DNA of 64,000 nt, taken from positions 1-64,000 of the forward strand of contig JAAYEH010000059.1 of assembly GCA_012728855.1 (NCBI GenBank), written 5' to 3'. Origin of the DNA: Rhodopirellula sp. GTDB lineage: Bacteria > Planctomycetota > Planctomycetia > Pirellulales > Thermoguttaceae. Positions within the stretch are counted from its first letter, which is position 1. The number at the start of each line of letters is the position of its first letter. Made by a program: the position numbers and the translations under genes. Positions 21,526-31,869 of the stretch are shown here, in pieces. The notes under the pieces are model-generated. The model had not been told where the DNA came from. It made no database searches and worked only from the letters and a program-made list of their open reading frames with translations.

Positions 21526-23004
21526 CTACGACCCCGGGGCGACGTTCAGCGGGGAATGGTCGGCGGCGTTACCGGCCAGGCGAAGTTGCACGGTGCCGGA
21601 TTTGCTGGCGATGGCGGAGCGAAAGTCTTTAGGAGAACGGACCGTCGCCCGATCCACTTGACGGACGAGCATGCCGGGCCGGAGCCCTGCCTGCCATGCG
21701 GGTGTGCCCTCCTCAACTTCGGTGACCAACACTCCGTCGTCGAAAGCGGGCGCGGGGCCGCTCGTGGGCGAGTCGGATTGCGAGCCAGCCGACGCGTAGT
21801 CAATCCGCATGCCACGCCAGGCAGGCGGCGGCACGGTAACGACTTTCTCCCCTCGGATCGGAAACTTCGTCAGAGCAACGTCGAGGTTCAGTCGCCGGGA
21901 ATCGCGGATGAGATCCAACTGAACGACAGACTCGACCGGAAGCTTTCCTACTTCCAAGACGAGGCTATCGGCATCGTGGACCGGCGCATCGTCGACCCGG
22001 GTGATCAGGTCGCCCGCCTTGAGGCCGAATCGGTCCGCGGGAGTGCCCGCGACCACACGCTCGATCCGCACTCCACGGAGGCCCTTCAGGGTCTCTTCCG
22101 CCGAAAGATTCATCGGCTGGACTCCGAGATAGCCGTATTCCACTTCCCTCCCTTGACTGAGTTGCTGGACAACGCGGCGGAAGGTGTCGTCGACGGGATA
22201 CGCATAGCCGGCGGCCTGTTCGTAACCGGCCGTCGCCGCCAGCGCGGTGGTGAGGCCGACCATGCGGCCGTCGAGATTCAGCAACGGCCCGCCGCTGGTG
22301 CCCAAGTTGAGCTTGGCATCCGTCTGAATCAACGTGCCGAAATGGTGCAGCGTCGCCTTGCCCGTTGGCTCCGTGCCCGCCGGAGCAAGCGGAGCCTTTC
22401 TCGCCAAATTGGAAACAACTCCCCAGCTCGCACTGGGCTGGCCATCGCGAGCGATGCCGTAGGGATTGCCCAGCGCGATCACCATGTGTCCCTTTTTCAA
22501 ATCGGCGGCATCGCCGAGCACAATCGGGACAAGGTCGACCGCATCGATCGCCAATACCGCAAGATCGCTGCGTGAATCCGCCCCTTTGATCCAGGCTCGA
22601 TAAACCTTTCGGTCGTGCGTGGTGATAAAGTACTCGCTCTGCGCACCCAAAACATGGTAGGCCGTGAGGATCAGTCCCTGGCGATCGATCACCACACCCG
22701 TGCCAAACTCGTTGGGAATGAAATCCGGGTCGGTGGGCGCGGGCGAAGGCGCAGGAAACGTCCGCCGACCAAAAGCATCGGGGCGAAGCTCGAACTGAAA
22801 GCTCTCACCCGGGAGTTCCTTTCGCACACTCGCTACCGCAACCACCGACTTCTCCGCCTTGGCGATCGCATCAACCAGAACCTGCTCGACCGCCCGGGCC
22901 AGTTCCAACGACGAAGGGGCCTTTGAGGGATTCTGCGCACCGAGCGGCTGGACCAACGTGCAAAGCACGGCCGTGAGGATTACCGGAAGCTGAAAACGGC
23001 GCAT
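21526..23004 (-). CDS. HtrA-like trypsin-type serine protease with two PDZ domains
   Basis: Triad regions ILTAYHVLG, SDLAVLAID, LGTSGGPLLN; two PDZ-like modules. Confidence 0.88.
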   Translation of the reverse strand: MRRFQLPVILTAVLCTLVQPLGAQNPSKAPSSLELARAVEQVLVDAIAKAEKSVVAVASVRKELPGESFQFELRPDAFGRRTFPAPSPAPTDPDFIPNEFGTGVVIDRQGLILTAYHVLGAQSEYFITTHDRKVYRAWIKGADSRSDLAVLAIDAVDLVPIVLGDAADLKKGHMVIALGNPYGIARDGQPSASWGVVSNLARKAPLAPAGTEPTGKATLHHFGTLIQTDAKLNLGTSGGPLLNLDGRMVGLTTALAATAGYEQAAGYAYPVDDTFRRVVQQLSQGREVEYGYLGVQPMNLSAEETLKGLRGVRIERVVAGTPADRFGLKAGDLITRVDDAPVHDADSLVLEVGKLPVESVVQLDLIRDSRRLNLDVALTKFPIRGEKVVTVPPPAWRGMRIDYASAGSQSDSPTSGPAPAFDDGVLVTEVEEGTPAWQAGLRPGMLVRQVDRATVRSPKDFRSAIASKSGTVQLRLAGNAADHSPLNVAPGS

Positions 23005-23051
23005 CAGCAGAGTAGCCACAGAAGCCTCAAAACCTGACACGGTTCAAAAAC

Positions 23052-23117
23052 GGGGACAGGCGACTCGCCTGAGCGAGTTCTGTTCATGTTTGCGGAAGCC
23101 CGGCTCGGAGCCAGTCC
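23052..23117. repeat. Degenerate copy of GGGGACAGGC...GAGCCAGTCC element
   Basis: Shares the two core ends with 8852-8950, 46835-46934 and 47631-47811. Confidence 0.55.
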
Positions 23118-23170
23118 TCATTTCTGTTCGTATCGATGTGATCACGGTCATTATAACGGGGGAGACAACG

Positions 23171-24274
23171 CTAGGAATCGGCGTCGACTTCTTCGGCCGC
23201 TTCCGCCGATGGACCGGCGACAAACCCTCCCGCAGCGAGCACCTTCTCTTTGAGTTCTTCGGTCAACGCAGGATTTTCCTTGAGGTACTGGCGGACTTTT
23301 TCCCGTCCCTGCCCAAGTTGAGTCTCCCCATAACGGAACCATGCGCCGACGCGGGTGACCACCTTGCTGTTCATGGCGAGATCGAGCACATCCCCCTCGT
23401 AGCTGATTCCATTGGAGTGGAGCATGTCAAACTCAGCCACCCTGAACGGAGGAGCGACCTTATTCTTGACCACCTTGGCTTTGACGCGTTGACCGACGAC
23501 CTCTTCACCGTCCTTGATCTGGCCGATGCGGCGGACGTCGATACGGCAAGAGGAGTAGAACTTCAGCGCACGGCCGCCGGGGGTAGTCTCAGGACTCCCG
23601 AACATCACGCCAATCTTCTCCCGGATCTGGTTGATGAAGATGACGGAGGTCTTGCTCTTGGCGATCGCACCGGTAAGTTTGCGGAGCGATTGACTCATCA
23701 GCCGCGCTTGAAGTCCGACGTGCGTATCGCCGATCTCACCGTCCAATTCCTTCTGCGGGACCAATGCGGCGACGGAGTCGATGACGATCACGTCCACGGC
23801 ATTCGACTTGATCAACATCTCCGAGATGTGCATCGCCTCTTCGCCGCTGGAGGGCTGGCTGACCAGTAAGGTCTCCAGTTCGACTCCCAGCTTTTTTCCC
23901 CAACTCGGGTCGAAAGCGTGTTCCGCGTCGATCAAGGCGGCGATGCCGCCTTGTCGCTGCGCCTGGGCGATCACGTGCAGTGCCAGAGTGGTCTTCCCAC
24001 TCGATTCCGGGCCGAAGATTTCGATGACGCGTCCTTTGGGAATTCCCTGCCCGCCCAGAGCAATGTCGAGCGAAAGACTGCCGGTCGGGATCCCTGCGAT
24101 CGGTCCGGTATGCCCGGCACCGAGAGGCATGATTGCCCCTTCGCCGAACTGCTTCTCGATCTGAGCGACCGTGATTTTCAGTGCCGGGTGGGAGTCGAGC
24201 ATGGCGGCGGCGCCATCCGACTTGCCTGTCCCTTTCGACGACGCTTTGTCTCGTTGGACTACTTTTTTGGCCAT
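23171..24274 (-). CDS. recA: Recombinase A
   Basis: [63 protein letters not shown]. Confidence 0.98.
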   Translation of the reverse strand: MAKKVVQRDKASSKGTGKSDGAAAMLDSHPALKITVAQIEKQFGEGAIMPLGAGHTGPIAGIPTGSLSLDIALGGQGIPKGRVIEIFGPESSGKTTLALHVIAQAQRQGGIAALIDAEHAFDPSWGKKLGVELETLLVSQPSSGEEAMHISEMLIKSNAVDVIVIDSVAALVPQKELDGEIGDTHVGLQARLMSQSLRKLTGAIAKSKTSVIFINQIREKIGVMFGSPETTPGGRALKFYSSCRIDVRRIGQIKDGEEVVGQRVKAKVVKNKVAPPFRVAEFDMLHSNGISYEGDVLDLAMNSKVVTRVGAWFRYGETQLGQGREKVRQYLKENPALTEELKEKVLAAGGFVAGPSAEAAEEVDADS

Positions 24275-24481
24275 CGTTTCCTTGGACCTTGTTTTGGAGG
24301 AACGGTTCAGGGGATTCTACGACCTAGAATATACACCTGTTCACTATTTGCTTCAAGAGGCATTTCTCCCACCGCTTGGGACATGCGGGTTCGTAGTCTT
24401 GTGCGCCGGATTTTACCACAGGTTTCCCGGCTTGCCGAGGGGGGGGTAGGCAAGAGATGAGGAGGGAAGGTTCCAGGAGTA

Positions 24482-24545
24482 CGTCAGCTTTCTAGCCCAA
24501 CTCTGTGTTCCAGTCCGCTCGATCGTCAGGCCGGAAAGCCTGACG
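24482..24545. repeat. Degenerate hairpin of the gtcaggctttcc family
   Basis: cgtcaggc-cggaaa-gcctgacg plus imperfect upstream arm cgtcagctttctagcc. Confidence 0.6.
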
Positions 24546-24596
24546 CACGCCTCGCAACCACCTTGCCCGTGGGGGGGTGATATGCGTCCGCCGAAG

Positions 24597-25193
24597 TTAA
24601 CTGAAACCCCGGTCGAGTTCGTTTGCCAGTGGGGCGCGGGCCAGGACATCGTAAACGGGGCCGGAGGAGTTCAACGTACTGGAGAAGACCGTGACCTCAT
24701 CGATAAGGATCGAGCCGACGGAGATCTCGGCGTTTGCGATGAGAAGGTCCGCAAGACCTTCCCCTGCACGGCCACCGTGGCGGATGCGTCCGATGGTGAG
24801 ATGAGGCTTCAATCGCCGGCCTTCGCGACGAAATCCCAGTTTCTGGAGTTTCTTCTCCAACGCCTTGGCCAGATCAACCATTTCTCGCTCGCCCTCGCCT
24901 GCACCAAGCCAGATCGTCCGCGGACGTTTGGCGGTGGGAAAGGCTCCCGCGCCGCGAAGTTCAAAGAAAAAGCGAGGCGTGTCCGCGACGGCGCGCGTAA
25001 CGGTTTCGCAGACGCGGTGGATTTCCGTCGCTTCGACATCGCCGAGAAACTTCAAGGTGAGGTGCAGATTCTCCGGCTCAACCCACTTCACGTCGCCCGG
25101 CGCCGTCTGGAACATTCGGATGATCTCGGTCGATCGCCGGCGGACGGCTGGATTGATCTTGACGCCAACGAAGGTGCGAATTGTCTGCTTCAT
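24597..25193 (-). CDS. thpR: RNA 2',3'-cyclic phosphodiesterase (LigT/ThpR family)
   Basis: Two HxTx motifs HLTLKFLG and HLTIGRI. Confidence 0.92.
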   Translation of the reverse strand: MKQTIRTFVGVKINPAVRRRSTEIIRMFQTAPGDVKWVEPENLHLTLKFLGDVEATEIHRVCETVTRAVADTPRFFFELRGAGAFPTAKRPRTIWLGAGEGEREMVDLAKALEKKLQKLGFRREGRRLKPHLTIGRIRHGGRAGEGLADLLIANAEISVGSILIDEVTVFSSTLNSSGPVYDVLARAPLANELDRGFS

Positions 25194-25196
25194 GGA

Positions 25197-26099
25197 CTAG
25201 AAGGTCAGCATTTTGCGGTATTCTTCCATCCGCACGCTAAGATCTTCGCGGCGAATTTTCTTCAGCCGCTCAAGACTGAAGTCCTCCACGGTGAAACTGG
25301 CCACCAAAATACCGTACGCCATCGCCTCTTTGAGGGTTTTTGGCTCGAAATCTCCCCGCTCTGCGAGGTATCCCATCATACCGCCTGCAAAGGAGTCTCC
25401 CGCGCCAGTCGGGTCGATGACCTCAGCGGTCGGGTAGGCCGGCAGCACGTACGTTTCGTGCCGGCTGAAGAACATGGCCCCGTGCTCCCCTTTCTTGATA
25501 ACGACGAATTTCGGTCCCATCTCGCGGACGCGGTTGCCTGCCCGGACGAGATTGTTCTCCCCGGTAAGCATCTTCGCTTCACTGTCATTGAGCACGAGGC
25601 CATCGATCCGCTGGAGCAGTGCCGACAATTCGTCGCGCTCGGTGCGAATCCACAAATCCATCGTATCGGCCACCGCGAGCGTTGCGCCCGGGCACTGGTC
25701 GAGAACTTTCAGTTGCAGCTTCGTGGACCCGTTGGCCAGGAAGAGGAAGCGACATCGCTTGAAGGCATCGGGCAGCACGGGGTTGAACTGCCCCATGGCG
25801 TTGAGTTGGACGTCGATGGTCTCGCGATCGTTCATGTTGTCGAGATATCGGCCTCGCCAACGAAAGGTTTTGGTTCCGGCGAGAACTTCCAGCCCGGCCG
25901 TATCGATGTTTCGCGACTGGAGCAGAGCGGTGTGCTCGGCGGGCCAGTCTTCGCCGACGACACCCACCAGTCGGACGGGGGTGAAATAGCTGGCAGCATA
26001 GGCAAAATAGACAGCCGACCCGCCCAGTACATTCTCACGGGTGTCGTGGGGGGTTTCGATAGTGTCCAGAGCAACCGATCCGGCGACCAACAACGGCAT
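25197..26099 (-). CDS. PfkB-family carbohydrate kinase
   Basis: GSVALDTIETP; GGSAVYFAYAASYF; DPTGAGDSFAGGMMGYLA. Confidence 0.92.
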   Translation of the reverse strand: MPLLVAGSVALDTIETPHDTRENVLGGSAVYFAYAASYFTPVRLVGVVGEDWPAEHTALLQSRNIDTAGLEVLAGTKTFRWRGRYLDNMNDRETIDVQLNAMGQFNPVLPDAFKRCRFLFLANGSTKLQLKVLDQCPGATLAVADTMDLWIRTERDELSALLQRIDGLVLNDSEAKMLTGENNLVRAGNRVREMGPKFVVIKKGEHGAMFFSRHETYVLPAYPTAEVIDPTGAGDSFAGGMMGYLAERGDFEPKTLKEAMAYGILVASFTVEDFSLERLKKIRREDLSVRMEEYRKMLTF

Positions 26100-26464
26100 A
26101 GCGATGTCCTTCTTTTCGCGCGACAAGCCCGTACGCGGGCCTTGGCGGCCCCTGCCCGGTCGCTATTATCGGCCATTGTCGAAGCGGAACAAGGGGGCGA
26201 AGGCTGTTGTTCCGTCGCAGCGGGCCGATGTGCTATAATGCCAGACGGCGTAGGGCAGAAGCCTGATAGACCTTGGCGCTCATTGGTTTCCGCGGTCTTC
26301 GCTTTATCCGGAGCCCTACGGTGATCCCCCACGGATTTGGTCAGGACCACGGTGGACTGTTTCCGTGCGATGCATCGCGGGATTTGCTCGAGTCATGGCG
26401 TGCCGGCCATCGCTTGGCGTGGGTAACTTCGAGGCCCGGCACATCCGCAAACCGAGGAGCATTG

Positions 26465-26650
26465 ATGGCTCGTGACCAGAACACCTTCGCGAAGCGACAG
26501 CGAGAGTTCCTGAAGAAGCAGAAAGCGGCGGATAAGCGAGTGCGACGGCAAGAGAAGAAGGACCAACCCGACGAGAGCCCCACCACGGCTCAGGGACACA
26601 CGGCTGAGGTACACAGAATGGATTCCGATGACCGCCCTGTTACCGAGTGA
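26465..26650 (+). CDS. Small Lys/Arg-rich protein of unknown function
   Basis: MARDQNTFAKRQREFLKKQKAADKRVRRQEKKDQPDE; compact small-basic-protein composition; start trimmed from 26273. Confidence 0.6.
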   Translation: MARDQNTFAKRQREFLKKQKAADKRVRRQEKKDQPDESPTTAQGHTAEVHRMDSDDRPVTE

Positions 26651-26792
26651 ATCCGAGCTATTTCGTTCTCCGGCAACGGAGCCGCTCCGAGGTTTTCCAG
26701 CCGTGTGTAACGCCACGCGTTTTCCACGACGGAGCGGGAACTCGGATAAAGGCTCAAACGGTGGCTGAAAACAAGCCGGAAATGCCGGCGGC

Positions 26793-27863
26793 CTAACGCA
26801 ACGGCGCGTGGCCCAGGAGCCGAGTTTTCACCACGTCGTCGATCCAACACTCCAGCAGTGTCGGCTGGTAGGCGTTGCGTTCCAACTCGTCGATGGCCGA
26901 GATCGACCGATCAAGGCAGGCCGCGGCGGCCGCGTCATCCGTGGGCCAGTGCTGCAGCGCCCGGCGGACTCGGCCTTCCAGTTCCGTGTCGTCCATTCCC
27001 GCGGCCCCACTGAGGCCGCGGATCAGGTAGCGGTAGAACTCCGCAGCGAACTCGAAGACCTGCCGCATTCGGGCGCGCCGTCGAGCTGCTTCGCTCCCGG
27101 CCTCGGAAACAAAAGCGGAGACGGCTTCCGCCAGCGACACCCCGTCCAACCCTGGCTCGGACAGTCGCTCCTGTAGCATCAAGCGGAATTGCCATAGTTC
27201 GTCACCGGTCAGTTCCAGGGCTCGTTCCAGGCTGCCGCCGCTGTGGCTCGCCAGCCGCCGAGCTTCCTCCGGGCTTTCCACCAAGTTTTGCGACAACAGC
27301 AGTTCGGCAACGAGTTCGGACGGCAGTGCCCGAAAGCGAACGACCTGGCACCGTGACCGGATCGTGGGCAATTGCTTGGCGGGACTCGTCCCGATGAGGA
27401 TGAGCACGGACCGCGGCGGCGGCTCTTCCAGGGTCTTCAGCAGGCTGTTGGCCCCTTCGGCGTTTAAGTAGTCGGCGTCGTCGAGGATCGCCACCTTCCT
27501 GCCGCCCATAAACGGTTTCATGGCGATGGCGTGGCATAACCCTTGCCGACCCCGATGGTCCTTGTCGCCGATAAGAAGCTCCAACGGCAAGAACGACTTG
27601 TCTTTGGGGCGGTCTACCATTACAAGGTCCGGGTGAGTGTCCGCCGCCACCTGCACGCACGAGGAGCACTGCCCGCAAGGATCCAAATCCGCTGCCGGCC
27701 GCCGCCGACACAGCAGCGCTTGGGCAAGCCGTGCCGCGAACGTCCGCTTGCCGATTCCAGCCGGCCCGACAAACAGAAAACTGCTCGCCAGCCGCTGCCG
27801 CGCAAGTGCGAGCCGGAATTGCTCCACCACGTCATCATGGCCCAAAATGCCCTGCCAACTCAT
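26793..27863 (-). CDS. holB: DNA polymerase III delta' subunit
   Basis: FVGPAGIGKRTFA; zinc module CGQCSSC; EGANSLLKTLEEPP. Confidence 0.93.
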   Translation of the reverse strand: MSWQGILGHDDVVEQFRLALARQRLASSFLFVGPAGIGKRTFAARLAQALLCRRRPAADLDPCGQCSSCVQVAADTHPDLVMVDRPKDKSFLPLELLIGDKDHRGRQGLCHAIAMKPFMGGRKVAILDDADYLNAEGANSLLKTLEEPPPRSVLILIGTSPAKQLPTIRSRCQVVRFRALPSELVAELLLSQNLVESPEEARRLASHSGGSLERALELTGDELWQFRLMLQERLSEPGLDGVSLAEAVSAFVSEAGSEAARRRARMRQVFEFAAEFYRYLIRGLSGAAGMDDTELEGRVRRALQHWPTDDAAAAACLDRSISAIDELERNAYQPTLLECWIDDVVKTRLLGHAPLR

Positions 27864-28483
27864 GGTGACTCCCCGGACGAAGAAAGCGATCGCTCGACCG
27901 CTGCACGGAGATCCGCCTGCACTACGTCGATAGGACGATCGGCATCGATCACAACAACCTGCTCCGGTCGACGACGGGCTTCCTTCAAGAAGCCGTCCCG
28001 CACCTGGACGTGGAATCCGGCTCCCTGCTGCTCCATTCGGTCCAGCGGACGCTGCAATCGCGCGGTGGCCGCTTCGGTCGGCATGTCAAGCACCATTGTC
28101 AAGTCAGGCAGAACCCCCCCGGTCGCGATCCGACCCACCTCCCAAAGTTCCTCCGCCGCCAGCCCACCGGCATGTCCCTGATAGACGACGTTGGCCAGGA
28201 GGAAGCGGTCGCAAACCACCGTTTCCCCCCTCGCCAGCGCCGGTCGGATTACCTCCTCGACCAGTTGGGCTCTGGAGGCCATGTAGAGGAGCATCTCGCT
28301 TCGGCGGGTAATCGCCAGATCGTGGCGATGGAGCACCAAATCGCGGATTGCCTCGCCCAAGCGTGTGCTGCCGGGATCGCGGCACGTCACGACCGGCTGA
28401 CCCCGGTCACGAAGCCACTGCGACAGCAGGCTGATCTGCGTGCTCTTGCCGGTGCCGTCGCCGCCATCGATGGTAAAGAACAT
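27860..28483 (-). CDS. tmk: Thymidylate kinase
   Basis: MFFTIDGGDGTGKSTQ; CDRFLLANVVYQG; overlaps holB. Confidence 0.93.
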   Translation of the reverse strand: MFFTIDGGDGTGKSTQISLLSQWLRDRGQPVVTCRDPGSTRLGEAIRDLVLHRHDLAITRRSEMLLYMASRAQLVEEVIRPALARGETVVCDRFLLANVVYQGHAGGLAAEELWEVGRIATGGVLPDLTMVLDMPTEAATARLQRPLDRMEQQGAGFHVQVRDGFLKEARRRPEQVVVIDADRPIDVVQADLRAAVERSLSSSGESP

Positions 28484-28590
28484 TCTGCCGGTCCGCAGGA
28501 GTAAAGAAGCAAGACCCATATTGTAGGAGTCTTCCCGCCTGCGACGAAAGGCCCTCCAGGAACAAAAAGCAATTACGCCAGAGGAGACAG

Positions 28591-28623
28591 AGCAGCCCCG
28601 CTGCTGCGAGCAGCCGGGCTGCT
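28591..28623. repeat. AGCAGCCCGGCTGCT-family inverted repeat
   Basis: agcagccccgctgct-gcg-agcagccgggctgct. Confidence 0.75.
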
Positions 28624-28648
28624 GGAGTTTCTGCGATCCTGGCGAGCC

Positions 28649-30868
28649 TTACCGTTGCGGTTTGAGCACCACCGTGGCCAGCGGGGGCAGGTCGATCCGC
28701 AGCGATGCCGGCCGTCCATGGCTTGACAGTTGCTCGGCCTTTACGCCCGGACCGTTGCCGATGTTGCTGCCGCCGTAATAGCTCGAGTCGCTGTTGAAAA
28801 TCTCCTCGTACCAGCAGTCGTCGGGAACGCCTAGTCGATGCTGCAACCGCGGCACCGGCGTGAAATTCTCGCATACCACGAGGTAGTCCCGCGGATCCTT
28901 GGCGTATCGCAGATAGCTCAGCGTGCTCTCCTCGTGGTTGTGGCAATCGAGCCACTGGAAGCCCGCTCCCTCGAAGTCGAGCTCATAAAGCGCCTTCTCT
29001 TTGCGGTACAGGCGGTTCAGATCGGCGACGCACTTGCGTAAACCGATGTGGGAATCCCATTGCAGCAGATCCCACTGCAAACTGCGATCGAAGTCCCACT
29101 CATTCCACTGGCCCCACTCACAGCCCATGAACAGAAGCTTTTTGCCGGGGTGGGTCCACATATAGCTGTAGAGCAGACGGAGGTTCGCGAACTTCTGCCA
29201 CAAATCGCCAGGGGCCTTGTCCAGCAACGAGCCCTTGCCATGCACGACTTCGTCGTGCGAAAGCGGCAGGACGAAGTTCTCGTGGAAGGCGTAGATTAAG
29301 CTGAAGGTCAGTTCGTCGTGATGGTACTTGCGGTGGATCGGGCTCTTCTGTACGTAGCGGAGGGTGTCGTTCATCCAGCCCATATTCCACTTCAGACTGA
29401 AGCCGAGGCCGCCCAGGTACGTCGGCCGCGAGACGCCGGGCCACGCGGTCGACTCCTCGGCGATCGTCAGCACGCCCGGATACTGAAGATGCGCCTGCTC
29501 GTTCAATTGTTTCAGAAAACCGATGGCAGCCAGGTTCTCACGGCCGCCGAATTCATTGGGGAGCCAGTCGCCGTCTTCGCGGCTGTAGTCCAGGTAGAGC
29601 ATCGACGCAACCGCATCGACCCGGATACCGTCGATATGGTACTTGTCCATCCAGAACAGCGCGTTGGAAATCAGGAAATTGCGAACCTCGTGACGGCCGT
29701 AGTTGAAGATTTGCGTACCCCAATCGCGATGCTCCCCCTGGCGCGGATCGGCGTGCTCGTACAACGCGCTGCCGTCGAAGCGGCGCAGCCCATGACCGTC
29801 GCGGGGGAAGTGCGCAGGCACCCAATCGAGTACCACGCCGATGTCGTTCTGGTGGCAGAGATCGACGAAGTACATGAAATCTTCGGGCGAGCCGTAACGC
29901 GAGGTGACCGCATAGTAGCCCACGATCTGGTAGCCCCAACTCGCCGAAAGGGGATGCTCCGCGATCGGCAGCAACTCGATATGCGTGTAGCCCATCTCCT
30001 TGACGTAGTCGACCAACTGGTGGGCCAACTCGCGGTAGCTGAGCCAACGCCCGGGATCGTCGCCCGGCCTCCGCCAGCTTCCCAAGTGGACTTCGTAGAA
30101 TGAGAGCGGTTGATGGAGCCAGTCCGTGTTGGGGCGGCGGGCCATCCACTCCCGGTCGTGCCATGTATGTCGGTTGAGATCGACGACTCTCGACGCGGTG
30201 CGCGGGGGCACCTCGGCGGCGAATCCAAACGGATCCGACTTTTCCATCACATGGTCGAAGTGCCGGATTTGATACTTGTAATGCGTGCCGTCGCTCAGTC
30301 CGGGAATAAACAGCTCCCAGAATCCACTGGGGATGTGCTTGCGCATCGGATGGCGACGGCCATCCCAGGCGTTGAAGTCGCCGACAATGCCGACACTCGT
30401 CGCGTTGGGCGCCCAGACGGCGAAGTTCACTCCCTCAACTCCGTCAATGGTACGAACTTGGGCCCCCAGCTTGTTGTAACACTGCCAATGTCGCCCCTCG
30501 TTCAACAAGTGCAGATCGTAATCGGTCAAAAGGTGCGGAAACGAGTAAGGATCATGCATGACTTCTCTCTTGCCCCCCTCTTCAGACACCTGCAACAAGT
30601 AACGCGGCTTTTCGTCGGCGGCGCCAACCGGGCAAATGGCCTCGAAAAGACCCGCCGGGTGAATACGTCGCATCGGCCGCATGGGCTGTTGGTGCATCGG
30701 ATCGACGACCCAAGCCTGGGAGGAATGCGGCAGAAACGCTCGCACGGCCAACGCCCGCCGCTCGCCGTCGCCAACTTCATGCGGGCCAAGCAGTTCAAAG
30801 GGGTTTTCGTGTCGTCCTTCAACCAGTTGCCAAACCTTGTCCAACTCCACCGTCGTACGCACCGCCAA
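28649..30868 (-). CDS. glgB: 1,4-alpha-glucan branching enzyme
   Basis: [44 protein letters not shown]. Confidence 0.97.
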   Translation of the reverse strand: MAVRTTVELDKVWQLVEGRHENPFELLGPHEVGDGERRALAVRAFLPHSSQAWVVDPMHQQPMRPMRRIHPAGLFEAICPVGAADEKPRYLLQVSEEGGKREVMHDPYSFPHLLTDYDLHLLNEGRHWQCYNKLGAQVRTIDGVEGVNFAVWAPNATSVGIVGDFNAWDGRRHPMRKHIPSGFWELFIPGLSDGTHYKYQIRHFDHVMEKSDPFGFAAEVPPRTASRVVDLNRHTWHDREWMARRPNTDWLHQPLSFYEVHLGSWRRPGDDPGRWLSYRELAHQLVDYVKEMGYTHIELLPIAEHPLSASWGYQIVGYYAVTSRYGSPEDFMYFVDLCHQNDIGVVLDWVPAHFPRDGHGLRRFDGSALYEHADPRQGEHRDWGTQIFNYGRHEVRNFLISNALFWMDKYHIDGIRVDAVASMLYLDYSREDGDWLPNEFGGRENLAAIGFLKQLNEQAHLQYPGVLTIAEESTAWPGVSRPTYLGGLGFSLKWNMGWMNDTLRYVQKSPIHRKYHHDELTFSLIYAFHENFVLPLSHDEVVHGKGSLLDKAPGDLWQKFANLRLLYSYMWTHPGKKLLFMGCEWGQWNEWDFDRSLQWDLLQWDSHIGLRKCVADLNRLYRKEKALYELDFEGAGFQWLDCHNHEESTLSYLRYAKDPRDYLVVCENFTPVPRLQHRLGVPDDCWYEEIFNSDSSYYGGSNIGNGPGVKAEQLSSHGRPASLRIDLPPLATVVLKPQR

Positions 30869-30892
30869 CCTCCACTTCTCAAACGGATTACT

Positions 30893-31498
30893 TTACCCAA
30901 AGCGCGGCGACGGTACCAGGGCCGATAAGCCGCTGCTGATCTGCCGCTTCCATCGGACCAGCCACCGATAGGACAATTGTCGCCATCCTCGGGATAAGCT
31001 GGACGACGAATCGCTTGTTTGCCGGGCCCCCGCTGGCTGAGGTGCCTCGTCGCCCGCAGCTCCGAACAACGCTCCCGCGGGAGGGGCGATCTGGTGCGGC
31101 GGGTCGAATCGCCAGTCGCGGACGCGACATTCTACATTGTGAAAAGCCAGCGTCCGGTCGATTCGTCGCCACAGATCGCGGTTCTTCACGGGAACCATCT
31201 GGCCGAAAAACTCCCAGCACCACTCGTTGCGGCGCCATTCGGCCAGACCGTGCCGTATTCCCTCTCGTACATAGGCGCTGGATGTCACCAACGTCACGTG
31301 AGATGGCTGGTTGAGAGCCTCCAGACCACGGACCACCGCCAGCAGTTCCAACCGCTCGCCGTAGACTCCCGGTTCCAGTTCATCCGCCTCGACTTGCTCG
31401 GTTGAGTCTGCCGAACAGAGAAGAAATCGCCAACGCCCGTTCTCGGGCCCGTCGACGGCGTCGGAATAAAGAATGTAACGGGGATTTGAAGCACTCAT
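30893..31498 (-). CDS. Ribonuclease HI-fold protein with degenerate active site
   Basis: GERLELLAVVRGLEAL, VTLVTSSAYVREGI and PVKNRDLWRRID align to RNase HI; D70 and D134 equivalents missing. Confidence 0.8.
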   Translation of the reverse strand: MSASNPRYILYSDAVDGPENGRWRFLLCSADSTEQVEADELEPGVYGERLELLAVVRGLEALNQPSHVTLVTSSAYVREGIRHGLAEWRRNEWCWEFFGQMVPVKNRDLWRRIDRTLAFHNVECRVRDWRFDPPHQIAPPAGALFGAAGDEAPQPAGARQTSDSSSSLSRGWRQLSYRWLVRWKRQISSGLSALVPSPRFG

Positions 31499-31869
31499 CG
31501 GGGCGCTCTCCAACAATCCTGTGGCTGAAGTCGGCAAAACTCGGAGAGCCGCTCACGACGACGGCTTCCCGCAGAAATGCCGGGAGCACTCCGTTGACAA
31601 CCCGCGACCCGGGAGTCCGGCCCGGGCACTCTTAGTCATCGGCAGTCGCAACCCAGAGTCCCCAGTTTATCTTCCTTTTCTAAATACGGTCCGGACAATC
31701 CGTGGCCGGACAAGGAAGGCTGGTTGCACGGAGAGAATCATTACCCACCCTATTGCCGAGCAGCCCGGCTGCTGCCACTGGCCGAATCGTCGGTGCGACG
31801 CAAAACCAATGCAAAGCAGCTGGGCGGCTGGGGGTTTTTGCTCTTATGGCGGGTGGTTGATTATTTTCG

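Noticed and set aside
24275-24420. Possible LexA/SOS box upstream of recA (tgttcactatttgcttc)
   Set aside because: Does not cleanly match CTG-N10-CAG, GAAC-N4-GTTC or GTTC-N7-GTTC; would need LexA-regulon comparison
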